A stretch of 64,000 bases of DNA from NCBI GenBank assembly GCA_023249675.1, contig JAHFCE010000011.1:1-64000 (forward strand), written 5' to 3'. The DNA comes from Elusimicrobiota bacterium (GTDB lineage Bacteria > Elusimicrobiota > Elusimicrobia > UBA1565 > UBA9628). A program made the position numbers and the translations under genes. Shown piece by piece: positions 25,218-34,808 of the stretch; the stretch's first letter is position 1, and each line of letters starts with the position of its first letter. The notes beneath the pieces were generated by a model. The model made no database searches, had not been told where the DNA came from, and saw only the letters and a list, made by a program, of their open reading frames with translations.

Positions 25218-25529
25218 ATGTACGCTATTATCGAGACGGGCGGAAAGCAACTTTGGGTCATTCCCGGCGAGACCGTCAAGGTCGAGAAGCTGGAAGTCAA
25301 AGAGGGCGAGACGCTGACGTTCAACGCGCTCTGGGCCGTCGGCGACGCTCCGGAAGGCCAGGAGCCAAAGTCCACGCGCGCCGCGAAGGTCACGGCGACC
25401 GTGGTGAAGCAGGGCCGGGGACCGAAGATCATCGTCTTCAAGAAGCGCACCAAGAAGGCGTACAAGAAGACGCAGGGCCACAGGCAGTGGCTCACGTCCA
25501 TCAAAATCGAGAGCATTTCCCTCAACTAA
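25218..25529 (+). CDS. rplU: Ribosomal protein L21
   Basis: The 103-residue protein of the large subunit is the expected length. The L21 pattern runs from [14 protein letters not shown] through [27 protein letters not shown] and a closing IKIESI. It heads the usual rplU-rpmA-obg order. ATG 25218 is the family start; an in-frame ATG at 25164 falls on the promoter. Confidence 0.97.
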   Translation: MYAIIETGGKQLWVIPGETVKVEKLEVKEGETLTFNALWAVGDAPEGQEPKSTRAAKVTATVVKQGRGPKIIVFKKRTKKAYKKTQGHRQWLTSIKIESISLN

Positions 25530-25530
25530 T

Positions 25531-25800
25531 ATGGCTTCAACAAAAGCACAGGGTTCCTCCGCAAACGGCCGCGACTCCCACGGCCAGCGCCTCGGCGTCA
25601 AGCGCTACGGCGGCGAAGTCGTCAAGGCCGGCATGGTCATCATGCGCCAGCGCGGCACCAAGATCCTTCCCGGCCAGAACGTGGGCCGCGGCAAGGACGA
25701 CACGCTGTTCGCGAAGATCAACGGCGTCGTGACGTTCGAGTGGGCCTACAAGGACAAAAAGATGGCGTCCGTGTATCCCGCCGCCGCGAAAGCACGCTGA
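25531..25800 (+). CDS. rpmA: Ribosomal protein L27
   Basis: The 89-residue protein of the large subunit sits near the peptidyl-transferase centre. The family N-terminus is recognisable but shifted: [20 protein letters not shown] against the usual MAHKKGQGSS, and the later [22 protein letters not shown] is canonical. It starts one base after the rplU stop, so translation is coupled. Its stop overlaps the proposed CTG start of obg. Confidence 0.97.
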   Translation: MASTKAQGSSANGRDSHGQRLGVKRYGGEVVKAGMVIMRQRGTKILPGQNVGRGKDDTLFAKINGVVTFEWAYKDKKMASVYPAAAKAR

Positions 25801-27119
25801 ACTTCATCGATAAAGTCCGCGTTTTCGTCGCCGCCGGCGACGGAGGCGACGGCTGTCTCTCGTTTAAGCACGAGAAGTACATGGAATGGGGCGGACCCAA
25901 CGGCGGCGACGGCGGCCGCGGCGGGGACGTCTGGTTTACGGCGGCCTCGCGCCTGACCACCTTGATGGACCTGCACTTCCGGCCCCATGTGGACGCGGGT
26001 CGGGGCGGACACGGCAAGGGTTCCCACAAACATGGACACCGGGGCGACGACGTCGTGATTCCGGTGCCTGTCGGCACTCTTATCTATCGAGAGGGCGCGC
26101 TCGTCGCGGACCTGCACGAGGACGGCCAGCGCTGGCGCGCCGGCGAGGGCGGCCGCGGCGGCCGCGGCAACTGGTCTTTCAAAACCCGCCTCAACAACGC
26201 GCCCCGTCTCGCTGAGAAGGGCGGTCCGGGCGAGAAGGTCACGCTCGACATGGAGCTCAAGCTTCTGGCCGACGTCGGTCTCGTGGGCTTTCCGAACGCC
26301 GGCAAGTCGAGCTTTCTCGCGCGGGTCTCGAGCGCCCGCCCGAAGATCGCTGACTATCCATTCACCACGTTGTCGCCCAATCTTGGCGTCGCCTATCACA
26401 AGCATGTCGGCTTTGTCGTGGCCGATATCCCGGGTCTGATTGAGGGCGCCTCCGAGGGCAAGGGGCTCGGTGTGAAGTTTCTCAAGCATGTCGAGCGCAC
26501 GCGCCTCTTGATCCACCTGGTGGACCCCGCCGGCTACATGGGTGAGGACCCGCTCGATGGAGTCAAGACCATTGAGGGCGAGCTCAAGCGTTTCAGCTCC
26601 AAGCTCGCGACCAAGCCCAAGCTGCTTGTGCTCAACAAGATGGACCTGCCTGAGGGCGCACAGACGCTGAAGACGCTGAAAAAGAAATACCGGGGCATTC
26701 TCTCGATCTCGGCCGCGACTGGCGATGGCGTCAACGCTCTTCTTGACAAGGTCATCGCCGAGCTCGCCAAGCATGACGGCCCCCTTCACTTCGCGGAGAA
26801 GACGGTCGACGACTCGGTCCACAAGGTTGAGCAGGGCTTTGTCGTTGAGAACCTCGGCGGCGGCCACTACGTCCTGCGCGGCAAGTTCGTCGAGCGCGCC
26901 TCGGCGATGCTCGACGTGAGCCTGCCCGAGGCGATCAACCGCTATCAGCACACGCTCAAACGCATCGGCGTGGACCGCGCCCTCAAGAAGGCGGGCATCC
27001 AGACCGGCGACCGCGTTCGCTGCGGCGAGTTTGAGTTCGAGTGGTCGAATGCTCCTCTCAAGCGTCTGAATCAGAAGCGCGGCGACGGGCGCACGCGCAT
27101 CGGCATCGGCAAGAAATAA
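25797..27119 (+). CDS. obg: GTPase Obg, with a probable CTG start
   Basis: The 440-residue GTPase acts in 50S ribosome assembly and stress control. The Obg fold is [11 protein letters not shown] through [12 protein letters not shown] and [13 protein letters not shown] (about 1-155). The G domain has GFPNAGKSS (G1), DIPGLIEG (G3) and NKMD (G4). A C-terminal OCT domain ends at 440. No ATG, GTG or TTG sits at the right place. A GTG at 25740 would add 19 residues inside rpmA; CTG 25797, overlapping the rpmA stop as CTGA, gives the family length. I favour CTG. Confidence 0.95.
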   Translation: MNFIDKVRVFVAAGDGGDGCLSFKHEKYMEWGGPNGGDGGRGGDVWFTAASRLTTLMDLHFRPHVDAGRGGHGKGSHKHGHRGDDVVIPVPVGTLIYREGALVADLHEDGQRWRAGEGGRGGRGNWSFKTRLNNAPRLAEKGGPGEKVTLDMELKLLADVGLVGFPNAGKSSFLARVSSARPKIADYPFTTLSPNLGVAYHKHVGFVVADIPGLIEGASEGKGLGVKFLKHVERTRLLIHLVDPAGYMGEDPLDGVKTIEGELKRFSSKLATKPKLLVLNKMDLPEGAQTLKTLKKKYRGILSISAATGDGVNALLDKVIAELAKHDGPLHFAEKTVDDSVHKVEQGFVVENLGGGHYVLRGKFVERASAMLDVSLPEAINRYQHTLKRIGVDRALKKAGIQTGDRVRCGEFEFEWSNAPLKRLNQKRGDGRTRIGIGKK

Positions 27120-27973
27120 TGGCGGACCCCAACGACGTTGCGGGCGCCTACCGCTTCTGCGCGGACTTGGCGGACGGGCACTACGAGAATTTTCCGGTCG
27201 CCTCTTTGCTTCTGCCCAAACGCCTGCGCAAGCATGTCGCCGCGCTGTACGCTTTCGCGCGCCTTGCTGATGATTTCGCCGATGAGCCGGAGTATGAAGG
27301 GGTGCGCCGGGAGCGCCTCCTCGAGTGGCGCTCGATGCTGGCCGACATCGGCCGCCGCCCGCCGACGCATCCCGTTTTCCTCGCCCTTGGCCAAACGCTG
27401 AAGGAGCTCGAACTGCCGAAGGAGCCTTTCGACGACCTGCTCTCCGCGTTCCTCCAGGACACCGAGAAGAACCGCTACGCGACCTTTGACGAAGTTGTCG
27501 ACTATTGCCGTCGTTCAGCCAACCCCGTCGGCCGCATCGTCTTGATGATCCACGGCTACAAGGATGCGGAGCTGTTTCGGTACTCCGATGCGATCTGTAC
27601 CGCGCTGCAGCTCGCCAACTTCTGGCAGGACGTATCGGTGGACCTCAAGAAGAATCGTGTTTACATCCCCGAGGAGGACTTCAAGGCGCACGGCTACTCC
27701 GAGGCCGACCTGCGCATGGGCGTCTACAATGAGCGCTTCAAGAGCCTCATGAAGTTCGAGGTCTCCCGCGCCCGTGCGCTGTTCGAGCAGGGCCGGCCTC
27801 TGCCGGAAAAGCTGCGCTGGCCCCTCTCTCTGGAGATCCGCCTCACGTGGTACGGCGGCATGCAGATCCTCAAGCTGATCCACAAGCTCGACTTCGATAC
27901 CCTCCGGACGCGCCCGACCTTGAAGAAACGGGAATGGATTCCGCTGGTCGCGCGCGCTCTCATCGGGACATGA
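27119..27973 (+). CDS. hpnC: Squalene synthase HpnC
   Basis: The 284-residue prenyltransferase-fold enzyme is of the HpnC type, which works in squalene synthesis with HpnD and HpnE; HpnC converts presqualene diphosphate to hydroxysqualene. It has the first Asp-rich motif RLADDFADEPE (about 50) and the second ANFWQDVSVD with KNRVYIPEED (about 175). Its ATG overlaps the obg stop by one base and its own stop overlaps the hpnD start (ATGA). Squalene is the likely product of the cluster; no squalene-hopene cyclase is visible here. Confidence 0.85.
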   Translation: MADPNDVAGAYRFCADLADGHYENFPVASLLLPKRLRKHVAALYAFARLADDFADEPEYEGVRRERLLEWRSMLADIGRRPPTHPVFLALGQTLKELELPKEPFDDLLSAFLQDTEKNRYATFDEVVDYCRRSANPVGRIVLMIHGYKDAELFRYSDAICTALQLANFWQDVSVDLKKNRVYIPEEDFKAHGYSEADLRMGVYNERFKSLMKFEVSRARALFEQGRPLPEKLRWPLSLEIRLTWYGGMQILKLIHKLDFDTLRTRPTLKKREWIPLVARALIGT

Positions 27974-28812
27974 CGGCGGTGGCTTCCCGGGCGGAGAAGA
28001 AGTCGAACTTTCTCGCGGGCTTCCTGCTTCTACCGAGGGCCAAGCGCGAGGCGTTGTCCGCCGTCTACGCCTACTGCCGGCTGATCGACGACATCGTCGA
28101 CCAGCCGGAGCAACCTCGGGACGAAGCGCGCCGCCGACTCGACTTTTGGCGCGGGGAAACCCTACGCTTGTACCAGGGCACGCCGACGCACGCCGTTTCC
28201 CGCGACTTGCTCAAGCCGGTCGCCGCTTACAAGATTCCTCAAGACGCCTTCCTTGAAATGATCCGCGGCTGCGCGATGGACCTCGATGGCGCGCGCTACG
28301 AAACCGTCGCTGATCTCGAGAGCTACATGCGGGGCGTGGCGTCCTCGGTCGGGATTATGTGCATACACATTTTTGGCTGGACTCACACGCCCAAGGACCG
28401 CATGTATGAGTTCGCCACGACGTTCGGCTACGCCTTCCAGATGACCAACATCATCCGCGACGTCGGCGCCGATTTGGAGCTCGGCCGCGTGTATTTGCCC
28501 TTGTCCGACATTCGCGATGCCGGCTATTGCGTGGATCGTCTGATCCGGCGCGATCACGGCCCCGCCTTCGATCGCTTGATGGCCATCCAATACCAGCGGG
28601 CGAAGGGCTACTACGCGCGCGCGCGCAGTCTGGTGGACGCCCGCGATCGGCCCAACCTTCTGCCCGCCGAGGTCATGGCTCATATTTATGAGGGCCTGCT
28701 CGATGAGGTCAAGAAACGCGAGTTCCGCGTGCTCTTTCATCAGACGAGTCTGCCGGGATATCGGAAATTGGCCCTCGCTTTCAAGGCGTGGCTGTACTGC
28801 CATGGGCTCTAA
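27970..28812 (+). CDS. hpnD: Presqualene diphosphate synthase HpnD
   Basis: The 280-residue enzyme condenses two farnesyl diphosphates to presqualene diphosphate. Its Asp-rich motifs are AYCRLIDDIVDQPE (about 40) and TNIIRDVGADLELGRVYLP (about 165). It is homologous to HpnC, but this copy matches the phytoene/squalene synthase pattern more closely. It overlaps hpnC by 4 nt and hpnE by 11 nt, so all three steps are translated together. Confidence 0.88.
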   Translation: MTAVASRAEKKSNFLAGFLLLPRAKREALSAVYAYCRLIDDIVDQPEQPRDEARRRLDFWRGETLRLYQGTPTHAVSRDLLKPVAAYKIPQDAFLEMIRGCAMDLDGARYETVADLESYMRGVASSVGIMCIHIFGWTHTPKDRMYEFATTFGYAFQMTNIIRDVGADLELGRVYLPLSDIRDAGYCVDRLIRRDHGPAFDRLMAIQYQRAKGYYARARSLVDARDRPNLLPAEVMAHIYEGLLDEVKKREFRVLFHQTSLPGYRKLALAFKAWLYCHGL

Positions 28813-30127
28813 TCGTTGCGATGTGTTGGTTCTTGGCGGGGGCTTCGCCGGGCTGACCTGTGCCGTCGCACTCGCGGGGAAGGGGCGCAAGGTGCTCCTC
28901 CTGGATAAAAAACCGCGCCTTGGCGGCCGGGCCTACTCGTTGAGCGAAGGCGGCCTCGATGTGGACAACGGCCAACATCTGTTCATGGGATGTTATCGGG
29001 CGACCAGGCAGTTCTTGAAAACGATCGGGACCGAAGACAAACTTGATATTTATCACGATGTCGTCGTCGACTACGTCGAGGCGGGCGGCAAGCGCGACCG
29101 CTTGGCCTGCCCTTCTTGGCTTCCCGCGCCGCTTCATTTAGCCGCCGGCTTGCTGGGCCTCAAGGGCGTGTCTTGGAGAGAAAAGTCGGCGTTGTTGGCC
29201 TTCGATCTGTCGCTCAAGTCCATGAAATTCGGCCCGATTCCCACGGCCGTCGAGCGTTTGACGGTTCGCCAATGGCTCACTTCCCTCGGTCTCTCACCGA
29301 ATTTTCAGACGCGTTTCTTCGACCCTGCCGCAATCGGCATTCTCAACGAGAAGCCCGAGGTCGCCTCCGCCGCGGGCTTCATCCAGGCCTTGCGCGCGAT
29401 GTTCTTCGCCGGTCGCGCGGCCTCGCGCTTCGCGCTGGCGAAGACGGGCTTGTCCGAGCTGTACACCGATGCGGCGCGCGCTTATATCGAGGCGCGCGGC
29501 GGGCGCGTGATCTCCAATGCGAAGGCCGCCGGCTTCATTGAGGAGGGCGGCCGCGTGCGCGGCATCAGGACGGAGATGGACTCGCGTTTCGAAGCCGGTC
29601 ATGTCGTTTCGACATTGCCTCCGTGGGATTTAAAAAAGCTCGACCTTCCTGCCGCGCTCCGCGGTTCTTGGGAGTCGTTGTCTCCCGCTCCGATCGTCGG
29701 CGCGACGATCAAGGTCGACCGGCCGGTGATGACTGAACGGTTTCTGGGGCTGCTCGGAACGGAAACCCATTGGATCTTCAATAAAACTTTGATTCACGGC
29801 AAAAAAGAAGAGGGGCAGACTGTGGCCGTCGTTATCTCGGGCGCTCACGAACAGATCGGCTATTCGCCCGAGAAAATCATGAGCGTCGCGACGCGGGACC
29901 TCTCGGCCTGTCTGCCGGAGTTCGCGAAAGCAAGAGTGCTTGCCTCCAAGGTCGTCAAGGAACCCTTCGCCACGCTCTCCCCAACGCCTGGTTCTGAGGC
30001 TAAGCGCCCCGAGCCTGGAAGCGGTATGCCCGGCTTCTCCTTTGCGGGCGACTGGACGCGCACCGGCTTTCCCGCCACGATCGAGTCCGCCTGCGTCTCC
30101 GGCCAGATCGCGGCCAAAAACCTATGA
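28802..30127 (+). CDS. hpnE: Squalene-associated FAD-dependent desaturase-like oxidoreductase HpnE
   Basis: The 441-residue FAD enzyme reduces hydroxysqualene to squalene in the HpnCDE route. The FAD site is VLVLGGGFAGLTCAVAL (residues 8-24) with GGRAYSL (about 43), and the second nucleotide-contact region FSFAGDWTRTGFPATIES lies near the C-terminus (about 415). Phytoene-desaturase-like folding is implied. It overlaps hpnD. Nothing is co-transcribed after it except possibly dcd, which has its own -10 box. Confidence 0.88.
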   Translation: MGSNRCDVLVLGGGFAGLTCAVALAGKGRKVLLLDKKPRLGGRAYSLSEGGLDVDNGQHLFMGCYRATRQFLKTIGTEDKLDIYHDVVVDYVEAGGKRDRLACPSWLPAPLHLAAGLLGLKGVSWREKSALLAFDLSLKSMKFGPIPTAVERLTVRQWLTSLGLSPNFQTRFFDPAAIGILNEKPEVASAAGFIQALRAMFFAGRAASRFALAKTGLSELYTDAARAYIEARGGRVISNAKAAGFIEEGGRVRGIRTEMDSRFEAGHVVSTLPPWDLKKLDLPAALRGSWESLSPAPIVGATIKVDRPVMTERFLGLLGTETHWIFNKTLIHGKKEEGQTVAVVISGAHEQIGYSPEKIMSVATRDLSACLPEFAKARVLASKVVKEPFATLSPTPGSEAKRPEPGSGMPGFSFAGDWTRTGFPATIESACVSGQIAAKNL

Positions 30128-30148
30128 GTTTCCGGAAACAGCTATAAT
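30128..30148 (+). promoter_or_regulatory. dcd promoter with palindrome next to the -10 box
   Basis: TATAAT at 30143-30148 is preceded by the 12-bp palindrome GTTTCCGGAAAC (30128-30139), which covers the spacer between -35 and -10. No convincing -35 box is seen. The palindrome could be an operator. A strong GGAGGAG ribosome-binding site precedes the ATG. Confidence 0.45.
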
Positions 30149-30178
30149 CGACCAACGCCCCGACGGAGGAGCTCGCTG

Positions 30179-30742
30179 ATGATCAAGTCCGATATTTGGA
30201 TCCGAGAGATGTCCCAGAAGAAGATGATGATCGACCCGTTTGTCGAGCGTCAGGACGGCAAAGGCAAGATTTCTTATGGGTTGTCGTCTTACGGCTACGA
30301 CATTCGTGTGGCCGACGAGTATAAAGTTTTCACGAACGTCCATGGCACGATTGTCGATCCCAAGAAGTTCGACGAGAAGGCTTTCGTTGACATCAAGGCG
30401 CCGGAATGTGTCGTGCCGCCGAACTCGTTCGCGCTGGCCCGCTCCGTTGAGAAGTTCTCGATTCCACGCGAAGTTCTTGCGGTCTGCCTTGGCAAGTCCA
30501 CCTACGCGCGCTGCGGCATCATCGTCAATGTGACGCCGCTCGAGCCGGGTTGGGAGGGCTACCTCACGATCGAAATCTCCAATACCACGCCATTGCCCGC
30601 GAAGATCTACTCGAACGAGGGTATCGCCCAGCTGTTGTTCTTCGGGGGCGATCAGCTCTGCGAGACGTCCTATTCCGACCGCAAGGGCAAGTACATGGAC
30701 CAGGTCGGGGTGGTCCTGCCCCGCGTTCTCGCCGCCAAGTGA
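30179..30742 (+). CDS. dcd: dCTP deaminase
   Basis: The 187-residue trimeric enzyme deaminates dCTP to dUTP, the feed for Dut. Family motifs: MIKSDIWI (start), [19 protein letters not shown] (about 40), [14 protein letters not shown] with the following [10 protein letters not shown], and [17 protein letters not shown] with the catalytic Glu. The presence of a separate dut (11151) suggests the monofunctional form. It is followed by a coupled secreted-protein gene (GTGA overlap). Confidence 0.93.
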   Translation: MIKSDIWIREMSQKKMMIDPFVERQDGKGKISYGLSSYGYDIRVADEYKVFTNVHGTIVDPKKFDEKAFVDIKAPECVVPPNSFALARSVEKFSIPREVLAVCLGKSTYARCGIIVNVTPLEPGWEGYLTIEISNTTPLPAKIYSNEGIAQLLFFGGDQLCETSYSDRKGKYMDQVGVVLPRVLAAK

Positions 30743-31296
30743 AGCTCCCGCTCCTCCTGCTGCTGGCTGTCTCGGCCCGAGCGGGGGATCTCGGCGGGCA
30801 TGCGCCTGCGACGGCGGAGCGGGCTGCCGTGGCGGATCGTGCCGCGATGCTCGATGAGATGTGGGAGCGGCGGATTCTGTCCCCAGACCAATCGGTCTGG
30901 GCGCCGACCGACGCCGAGCTTTTGGGCCGTATCCGGATGTCCGAGGCCGCGGCTCTCGATTATCTCAAGAAAAAGTTCGGCGGCACGCGTTCCTGGACCG
31001 CCGCCCGCCGCGGCAAGGAGCCGGTCCGGCGCTTGCTCACGAAGGAAGGCTACGACAAGTATCTCTTTCACGTCACGCAGGACGCCATCGAGTATTTCGA
31101 GGCCAAGGGCGCTGGCGCCAAGTGGGCGCTCAAGCTCACGGATTGGGACGGCCAGCGCCTCTTCGATGGGGACGGCCGGTTGACCCCCGCGGGGATCACA
31201 GTGTACACCCGCGCCAGGCTCAAGCTCGAGGTGTACTGGAAATCGCCGAACGGCGAAACTTTCGGCACGAGACGGCCCCCGGCCGCTCATCAATGA
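30739..31296 (+). CDS. Secreted protein of unknown function
   Basis: The 185-residue protein begins with GTG overlapping the dcd stop (GTGA) and has a short signal peptide ([15 protein letters not shown]). The mature part holds a helical region, then [15 protein letters not shown] and a C-terminal part with [19 protein letters not shown] recognise no family. It is probably periplasmic. It is most likely expressed with dcd only by transcription read-through. Confidence 0.65.
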   Translation: MKLPLLLLLAVSARAGDLGGHAPATAERAAVADRAAMLDEMWERRILSPDQSVWAPTDAELLGRIRMSEAAALDYLKKKFGGTRSWTAARRGKEPVRRLLTKEGYDKYLFHVTQDAIEYFEAKGAGAKWALKLTDWDGQRLFDGDGRLTPAGITVYTRARLKLEVYWKSPNGETFGTRRPPAAHQ

Positions 31297-31314
31297 ATAT
31301 CCCCGTTAAATTTC

Positions 31315-31343
31315 TTGTTCCCCGTCGGTGAATTTGGTAACAT
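31315..31343 (+). promoter_or_regulatory. rplM promoter, TTGTTC-N17-TAACAT
   Basis: The -35 box TTGTTC is at 31315-31320 and the -10 box TAACAT at 31338-31343, preceded by TGG as in extended -10 promoters. The rplM ATG (31352) follows the -10 box after 8 nt. Confidence 0.5.
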
Positions 31344-31351
31344 TCCTCACT

Positions 31352-31789
31352 ATGCCTCAGAACAGCTATCTGCACCCTCCCCGCCAGGCCGGCCTCGACC
31401 GTCGCTGGCATCACATCGACGCGAAGGGATTGGTTCTCGGCCGTATCGCGACGAAGGCCGCCGATCTCCTCCGCGGGAAAGGCAAGGTCACTTACACCGA
31501 TTACGTCGATTGCGGGGACTTCGTCGTCGTGACGAACGCCAAGCAGATCAAGCTCACTGGCAACAAGATCGATCAGAAGTTCTACTTCTCGCACTCCGGC
31601 TTTGCCGGCGGCGCTAAGGTCATGCCGATGAGGCGCCAGATGGAGCGCGATCCCCGCCGGGTCGTCATGCTCGCCGTGCGCCGCATGCTTCCGAAGAACC
31701 GTCTCGCCCGCAAGCAGCTGGTTCGCCTCAAGATCTACGTCAACGATAAGCATCCGCATTCGGCGGTCAACCCGCCGAAGGCTCAATAA
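31352..31789 (+). CDS. rplM: Ribosomal protein L13
   Basis: The 145-residue large-subunit protein has the L13 pattern: RRWHHIDAKGLVLGRIATKAADLL (opening), DYVDCGDFVVVTNA and a GKVTYTD stretch, then PKNRLARKQLVRLKIY. ATG 31352 starts MPQNSYLHPP and lies right after a promoter; the longer in-frame ATG at 31328 lies in the -10 region. rplM-rpsI is the classical bacterial pair. Confidence 0.97.
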   Translation: MPQNSYLHPPRQAGLDRRWHHIDAKGLVLGRIATKAADLLRGKGKVTYTDYVDCGDFVVVTNAKQIKLTGNKIDQKFYFSHSGFAGGAKVMPMRRQMERDPRRVVMLAVRRMLPKNRLARKQLVRLKIYVNDKHPHSAVNPPKAQ

Positions 31790-31796
31790 GGACACC

Positions 31797-32198
31797 ATGG
31801 GCAAAAACGAAGCGATTTGGGCCACAGGCCGCCGCAAAACCTCCGTCGCGCAGTGTCGCCTGCTGCCGAAGGGAGACGGTAAGGTCACCGTCAACAAGAA
31901 GCCCGTTGAGACGTACTTCCGCGGCCTTCCGCATCAGGTTCGCGATGTCACCGAGCCGATTGCGATCATCGAAGCCGCCAAGAACCATGATTTCATCATC
32001 AAGGTTGTCGGCGGCGGCGTTTCCGGCCAGGCCGGAGCGGCGCGCCATGCGATTTCCCGCGCCCTCGTCAAGCTCGACGAGAAGCACAAGAAGGCTCTTC
32101 GCGCCGCCGGCTTCCTGACCCGCGATCCCCGCATGGTCGAGCGCAAGAAGCCCGGTCAGCCCAAAGCCCGCAAGCGTTTCCAGTTCTCGAAGCGTTGA
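31797..32198 (+). CDS. rpsI: Ribosomal protein S9
   Basis: The 133-residue small-subunit protein contacts the P-site tRNA through its basic C-terminal tail (KKPGQPKARKRFQFSKR). The opening WATGRRKTSVAQCRL and VVGGGVSGQAGAARHAISRAL are family hallmarks. It lies 7 nt after rplM, with an AAGGACACC ribosome-binding site. The stop overlaps a TTG start of the next small gene. Confidence 0.97.
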   Translation: MGKNEAIWATGRRKTSVAQCRLLPKGDGKVTVNKKPVETYFRGLPHQVRDVTEPIAIIEAAKNHDFIIKVVGGGVSGQAGAARHAISRALVKLDEKHKKALRAAGFLTRDPRMVERKKPGQPKARKRFQFSKR

Positions 32199-32500
32199 TC
32201 GAGACGATCAAGATCAGGGGTCTGGCCCGTCTCGCCGCGGCGATTTTTGCCGGGTGGGGCGGGCTGGCCGCTGTCAAGGGGGCCTACGACCTTCTGGGGG
32301 GCGAGCCGGAGGCCAATCAATACGCTCCCAAGGCTTGGGCCTTCGTCACGCGCGTCCAGTGGGGCCGCTTCGCCTTTTTTGAGCTCGTCTACGGCCTTTC
32401 CTGCATTGCTTTGGCCTGGTACTGCGTGCGCTGGTCCCGGCGTCTGCCGGAAACCGTCCGGCGCGTCCGGTCCGAGCCCGAATTCAGCCTGTTCGGATGA
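32195..32500 (+). CDS. Small membrane protein
   Basis: The 101-residue product starts with TTG overlapping the rpsI stop (TTGA). It has a hydrophobic first segment (LARLAAAIFAGWGGLAAVKGA) and a second one (FAFFELVYGLSCIALAWYCV), then a basic tail. No family is recognised. Overlaps on both sides (TTGA and ATGA) make a real gene more likely than a chance frame. Confidence 0.55.
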   Translation: MIETIKIRGLARLAAAIFAGWGGLAAVKGAYDLLGGEPEANQYAPKAWAFVTRVQWGRFAFFELVYGLSCIALAWYCVRWSRRLPETVRRVRSEPEFSLFG

Positions 32501-33210
32501 TCAAGGTCGGCTGTGCCGGCTACCCCGTTGGGCGGGACCGCTACTGGCGGTCGCTGTCCTTCGTGGAGACCGACACGGGCAAGGGCCTGCCTCAGCTCGA
32601 GACCTTGGCCTCCTGGCGCGCGGATATTCCGGCGGGTGGCGAAGCCGCCCTGCAGGCACTACGGACGATCACTCACGGTCCTGAGGACCGAGGTTTTCCC
32701 GTTGCCGCCCGGAAGCTCCCCAAGAACCGTCAGGCCTTATGCGGGGCCTTCCGCGAGAGCCTAGAGGTGCATGAGGCCTGGATGGCCACAAAGGCGGCGG
32801 CCGAGACCCTGGGCGCTCAGATTGTGGTATTCGAGTCTCCGGCGTCCTTCCAGCCTGGTTCTGACCGTCTGCGCGACCTGTATAGGTTCTTTAAGAACGC
32901 AGCGCGGGGCAAGCTGACCTTTGTCTGGCAGCCTCGGGGAAGCGAGTGGTTGTCTCTCGGTGATAAAGTCTGTGTGGAGCTCGGCTTAATCCGTGCTTTT
33001 GACCCCCTGCGCCAGCCGCCGCCTCGGAAAGGGAGCTTTCTTTACATGCGCCCTGCCGTCGCGCGCATGGGAGTGCTGAGTGTGGACAATATGGCCACAA
33101 TTGCCGCCGCGAGCGGCGACGTTCCGGCCTACGTTGCGCTTGCCCACCGGGCGTCTTTCCGCGACGCCGAACGTCTCCGGGAGACCTTGGGCCGTTCGAG
33201 GGCACGGTGA
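32497..33210 (+). CDS. DUF72 (YecE-like) protein
   Basis: The 237-residue protein resembles the DUF72/YecE family of TIM-barrel-like proteins of unknown enzymatic activity. The beginning is MIKVGCAGYPVGRDRYW, and the middle FPVAARKLPKNRQALC plus VVFESPASFQPGSDRL fit the family. The usual acidic and aromatic residues are only partly kept, as in shorter members. It overlaps the membrane-protein gene by 4 nt. Function unknown. Confidence 0.75.
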   Translation: MIKVGCAGYPVGRDRYWRSLSFVETDTGKGLPQLETLASWRADIPAGGEAALQALRTITHGPEDRGFPVAARKLPKNRQALCGAFRESLEVHEAWMATKAAAETLGAQIVVFESPASFQPGSDRLRDLYRFFKNAARGKLTFVWQPRGSEWLSLGDKVCVELGLIRAFDPLRQPPPRKGSFLYMRPAVARMGVLSVDNMATIAAASGDVPAYVALAHRASFRDAERLRETLGRSRAR

Positions 33211-33236
33211 CTCGCTGTCGACCTGTCGACCTTCGG

Positions 33237-33242
33237 TAAAAT
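33237..33242 (+). promoter_or_regulatory. Possible -10 box TAAAAT for the nucleotidase
   Basis: TAAAAT at 33237-33242 lies in the 88-bp gap after the DUF72 gene. Its -35 box is unclear; a direct repeat GTCGACCTGTCGAC lies just upstream. The nucleotidase ATG follows at 33299. Confidence 0.3.
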
Positions 33243-33298
33243 TTAATAGACTGGACCCCGGATGCGGAAAAGCGCGTGTCGGCCTGAGGACTGATCGA

Positions 33299-34807
33299 AT
33301 GGAGCTCCCCCGTTTTGTCTTGATCGCGGCGTTGGCGCTGGGAACGAGCGCCTGGGCCGCCGACCCGATCAAGATCCGCGTCTACCATACCAACGACGTG
33401 CATGGCTGGATCATGGCGCGCCCGGATAAATTTCAGACGAATCGCCTGATCGGAGGCGCCGCCGCGTTCGCAGCACTCATCGGCAAAGAGACCGGCCCGA
33501 AGCTCGTGCTCGACGCAGGCGACTGGTGGCAGGGCACGCCTGAGGGCTCACTGACGAAGGGGGAGGCCGTCGCCGACGTGTTCAATGCGATCGGCTACGA
33601 CGCGGTCGTGATCGGCAACCACGAGTACGACGCGGGCGCCGATGCGCTACGCTCTTTGATCGGGAAGATGAAGATGCCGGTCCTCTCGGCCAACACCTTC
33701 GGCGATGACGGCAAACTTGTCCCTTGGGTTCGCCCCTGGATTGTTAAGGAAGTTGCCGGCGTGAAGCTCGGTGTGTTCGGTCTGACGACCTCGCATATGC
33801 GTACGCTCGCCTTCCCAAATCACATTGCCGGTCTCGACTTTCGGCGCGAGGTGGACGTCGCACGCGATGCGGTGAAGGAGCTCAGGAAGGCGGGGGCCAC
33901 GGTGATCATCGCGGTCACGCACATGGGCCTTGAGGGGGAGAACCAGACATTCGAGGGTGATCGGACGCTTGCGCGCGAGGTGCCCGGCATCGACCTCATC
34001 GTTGGGGGCCATTCGCACACGTTTCTTCATCGTCCGATCCGCGGTGAGAACGGGACCTTGATCGTGCAGGCGGGCTCCTATCTGGTGAAGGCCGGGCGCG
34101 CGACGCTCGAGATCGACCCGAAGACGAAGACGGTGACCGCATCCTCTGACGAACTCATCGAGCTCTGGCCGGATCGCATCGGAGAGGACCCCGAGGTGAA
34201 GGCGATCGTCGCCAAGCGCGTGGAGGCCGTCGGCAAGGTTTTCGAGACCGTGATTGCGACCGCGCCCGCTTTGATGAGTCGCGAGGGAGACCGCGAGAAC
34301 GCGCTCGGTGACTGGATGACGGACTGCTACCGCGAGAGCCTTGTCGTCGATACGGCGCTGCAGAACGGGGGCGGCATCCGCGCCGAGCTCTCCGCGGGTC
34401 CCGTGACCTTGCGCTCGATATTCAACGTGATGCCGTTCGACAATGCTTTGGTCAAGCTGAGCATGAAGGGCGCCGACCTGCGCGCGGTGTTCGACCATGG
34501 CGTGGGTCTCGAGCGCGTCGCCCAGGTCTCCGGCGCGAACATCGAGTACGACCGTGCCAAGCCCGCCGGCGAACGCCTCGTCGCGGTTTCCATCGGCGGC
34601 GCTCCGCTCGATGACGCGAGGACCTACTCGATCGCCACCTTGGATTTTCTGACGAACGGCGGCGGTGACGGCTACACCGTCTTCGACCGCTTTGTTTCTT
34701 CGGAGGCGACGGGCGCGTTGGCGCGCGACCTGTTGAACGAATGCGCCCGCAAGCAGGGCGTGGTTTTGGCGCCCGCGATCGGGCGCCTGAAGCGGAGGGA
34801 GAACTGA
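33299..34807 (+). CDS. 5'-nucleotidase / UshA-like metallophosphoesterase
   Basis: The 502-residue protein has a signal peptide (MELPRFVLIAALALGTSAWA) and the two-domain 5'-nucleotidase architecture. The N-terminal metallophosphoesterase (about 22-260) shows VYHTNDVHG, LDAGDWWQG, IGNHEYD and VGGHSHT; the C-terminal substrate domain (about 300-500) shows LQNGGGIRAEL and LTNGGGDGYTVF. It removes phosphate from (deoxy)nucleotides outside the cytoplasm, or from UDP-sugars. It is followed 1 nt later by a HAD phosphatase and then by the microcompartment operon. Confidence 0.9.
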   Translation: MELPRFVLIAALALGTSAWAADPIKIRVYHTNDVHGWIMARPDKFQTNRLIGGAAAFAALIGKETGPKLVLDAGDWWQGTPEGSLTKGEAVADVFNAIGYDAVVIGNHEYDAGADALRSLIGKMKMPVLSANTFGDDGKLVPWVRPWIVKEVAGVKLGVFGLTTSHMRTLAFPNHIAGLDFRREVDVARDAVKELRKAGATVIIAVTHMGLEGENQTFEGDRTLAREVPGIDLIVGGHSHTFLHRPIRGENGTLIVQAGSYLVKAGRATLEIDPKTKTVTASSDELIELWPDRIGEDPEVKAIVAKRVEAVGKVFETVIATAPALMSREGDRENALGDWMTDCYRESLVVDTALQNGGGIRAELSAGPVTLRSIFNVMPFDNALVKLSMKGADLRAVFDHGVGLERVAQVSGANIEYDRAKPAGERLVAVSIGGAPLDDARTYSIATLDFLTNGGGDGYTVFDRFVSSEATGALARDLLNECARKQGVVLAPAIGRLKRREN

Positions 34808-34808
34808 C

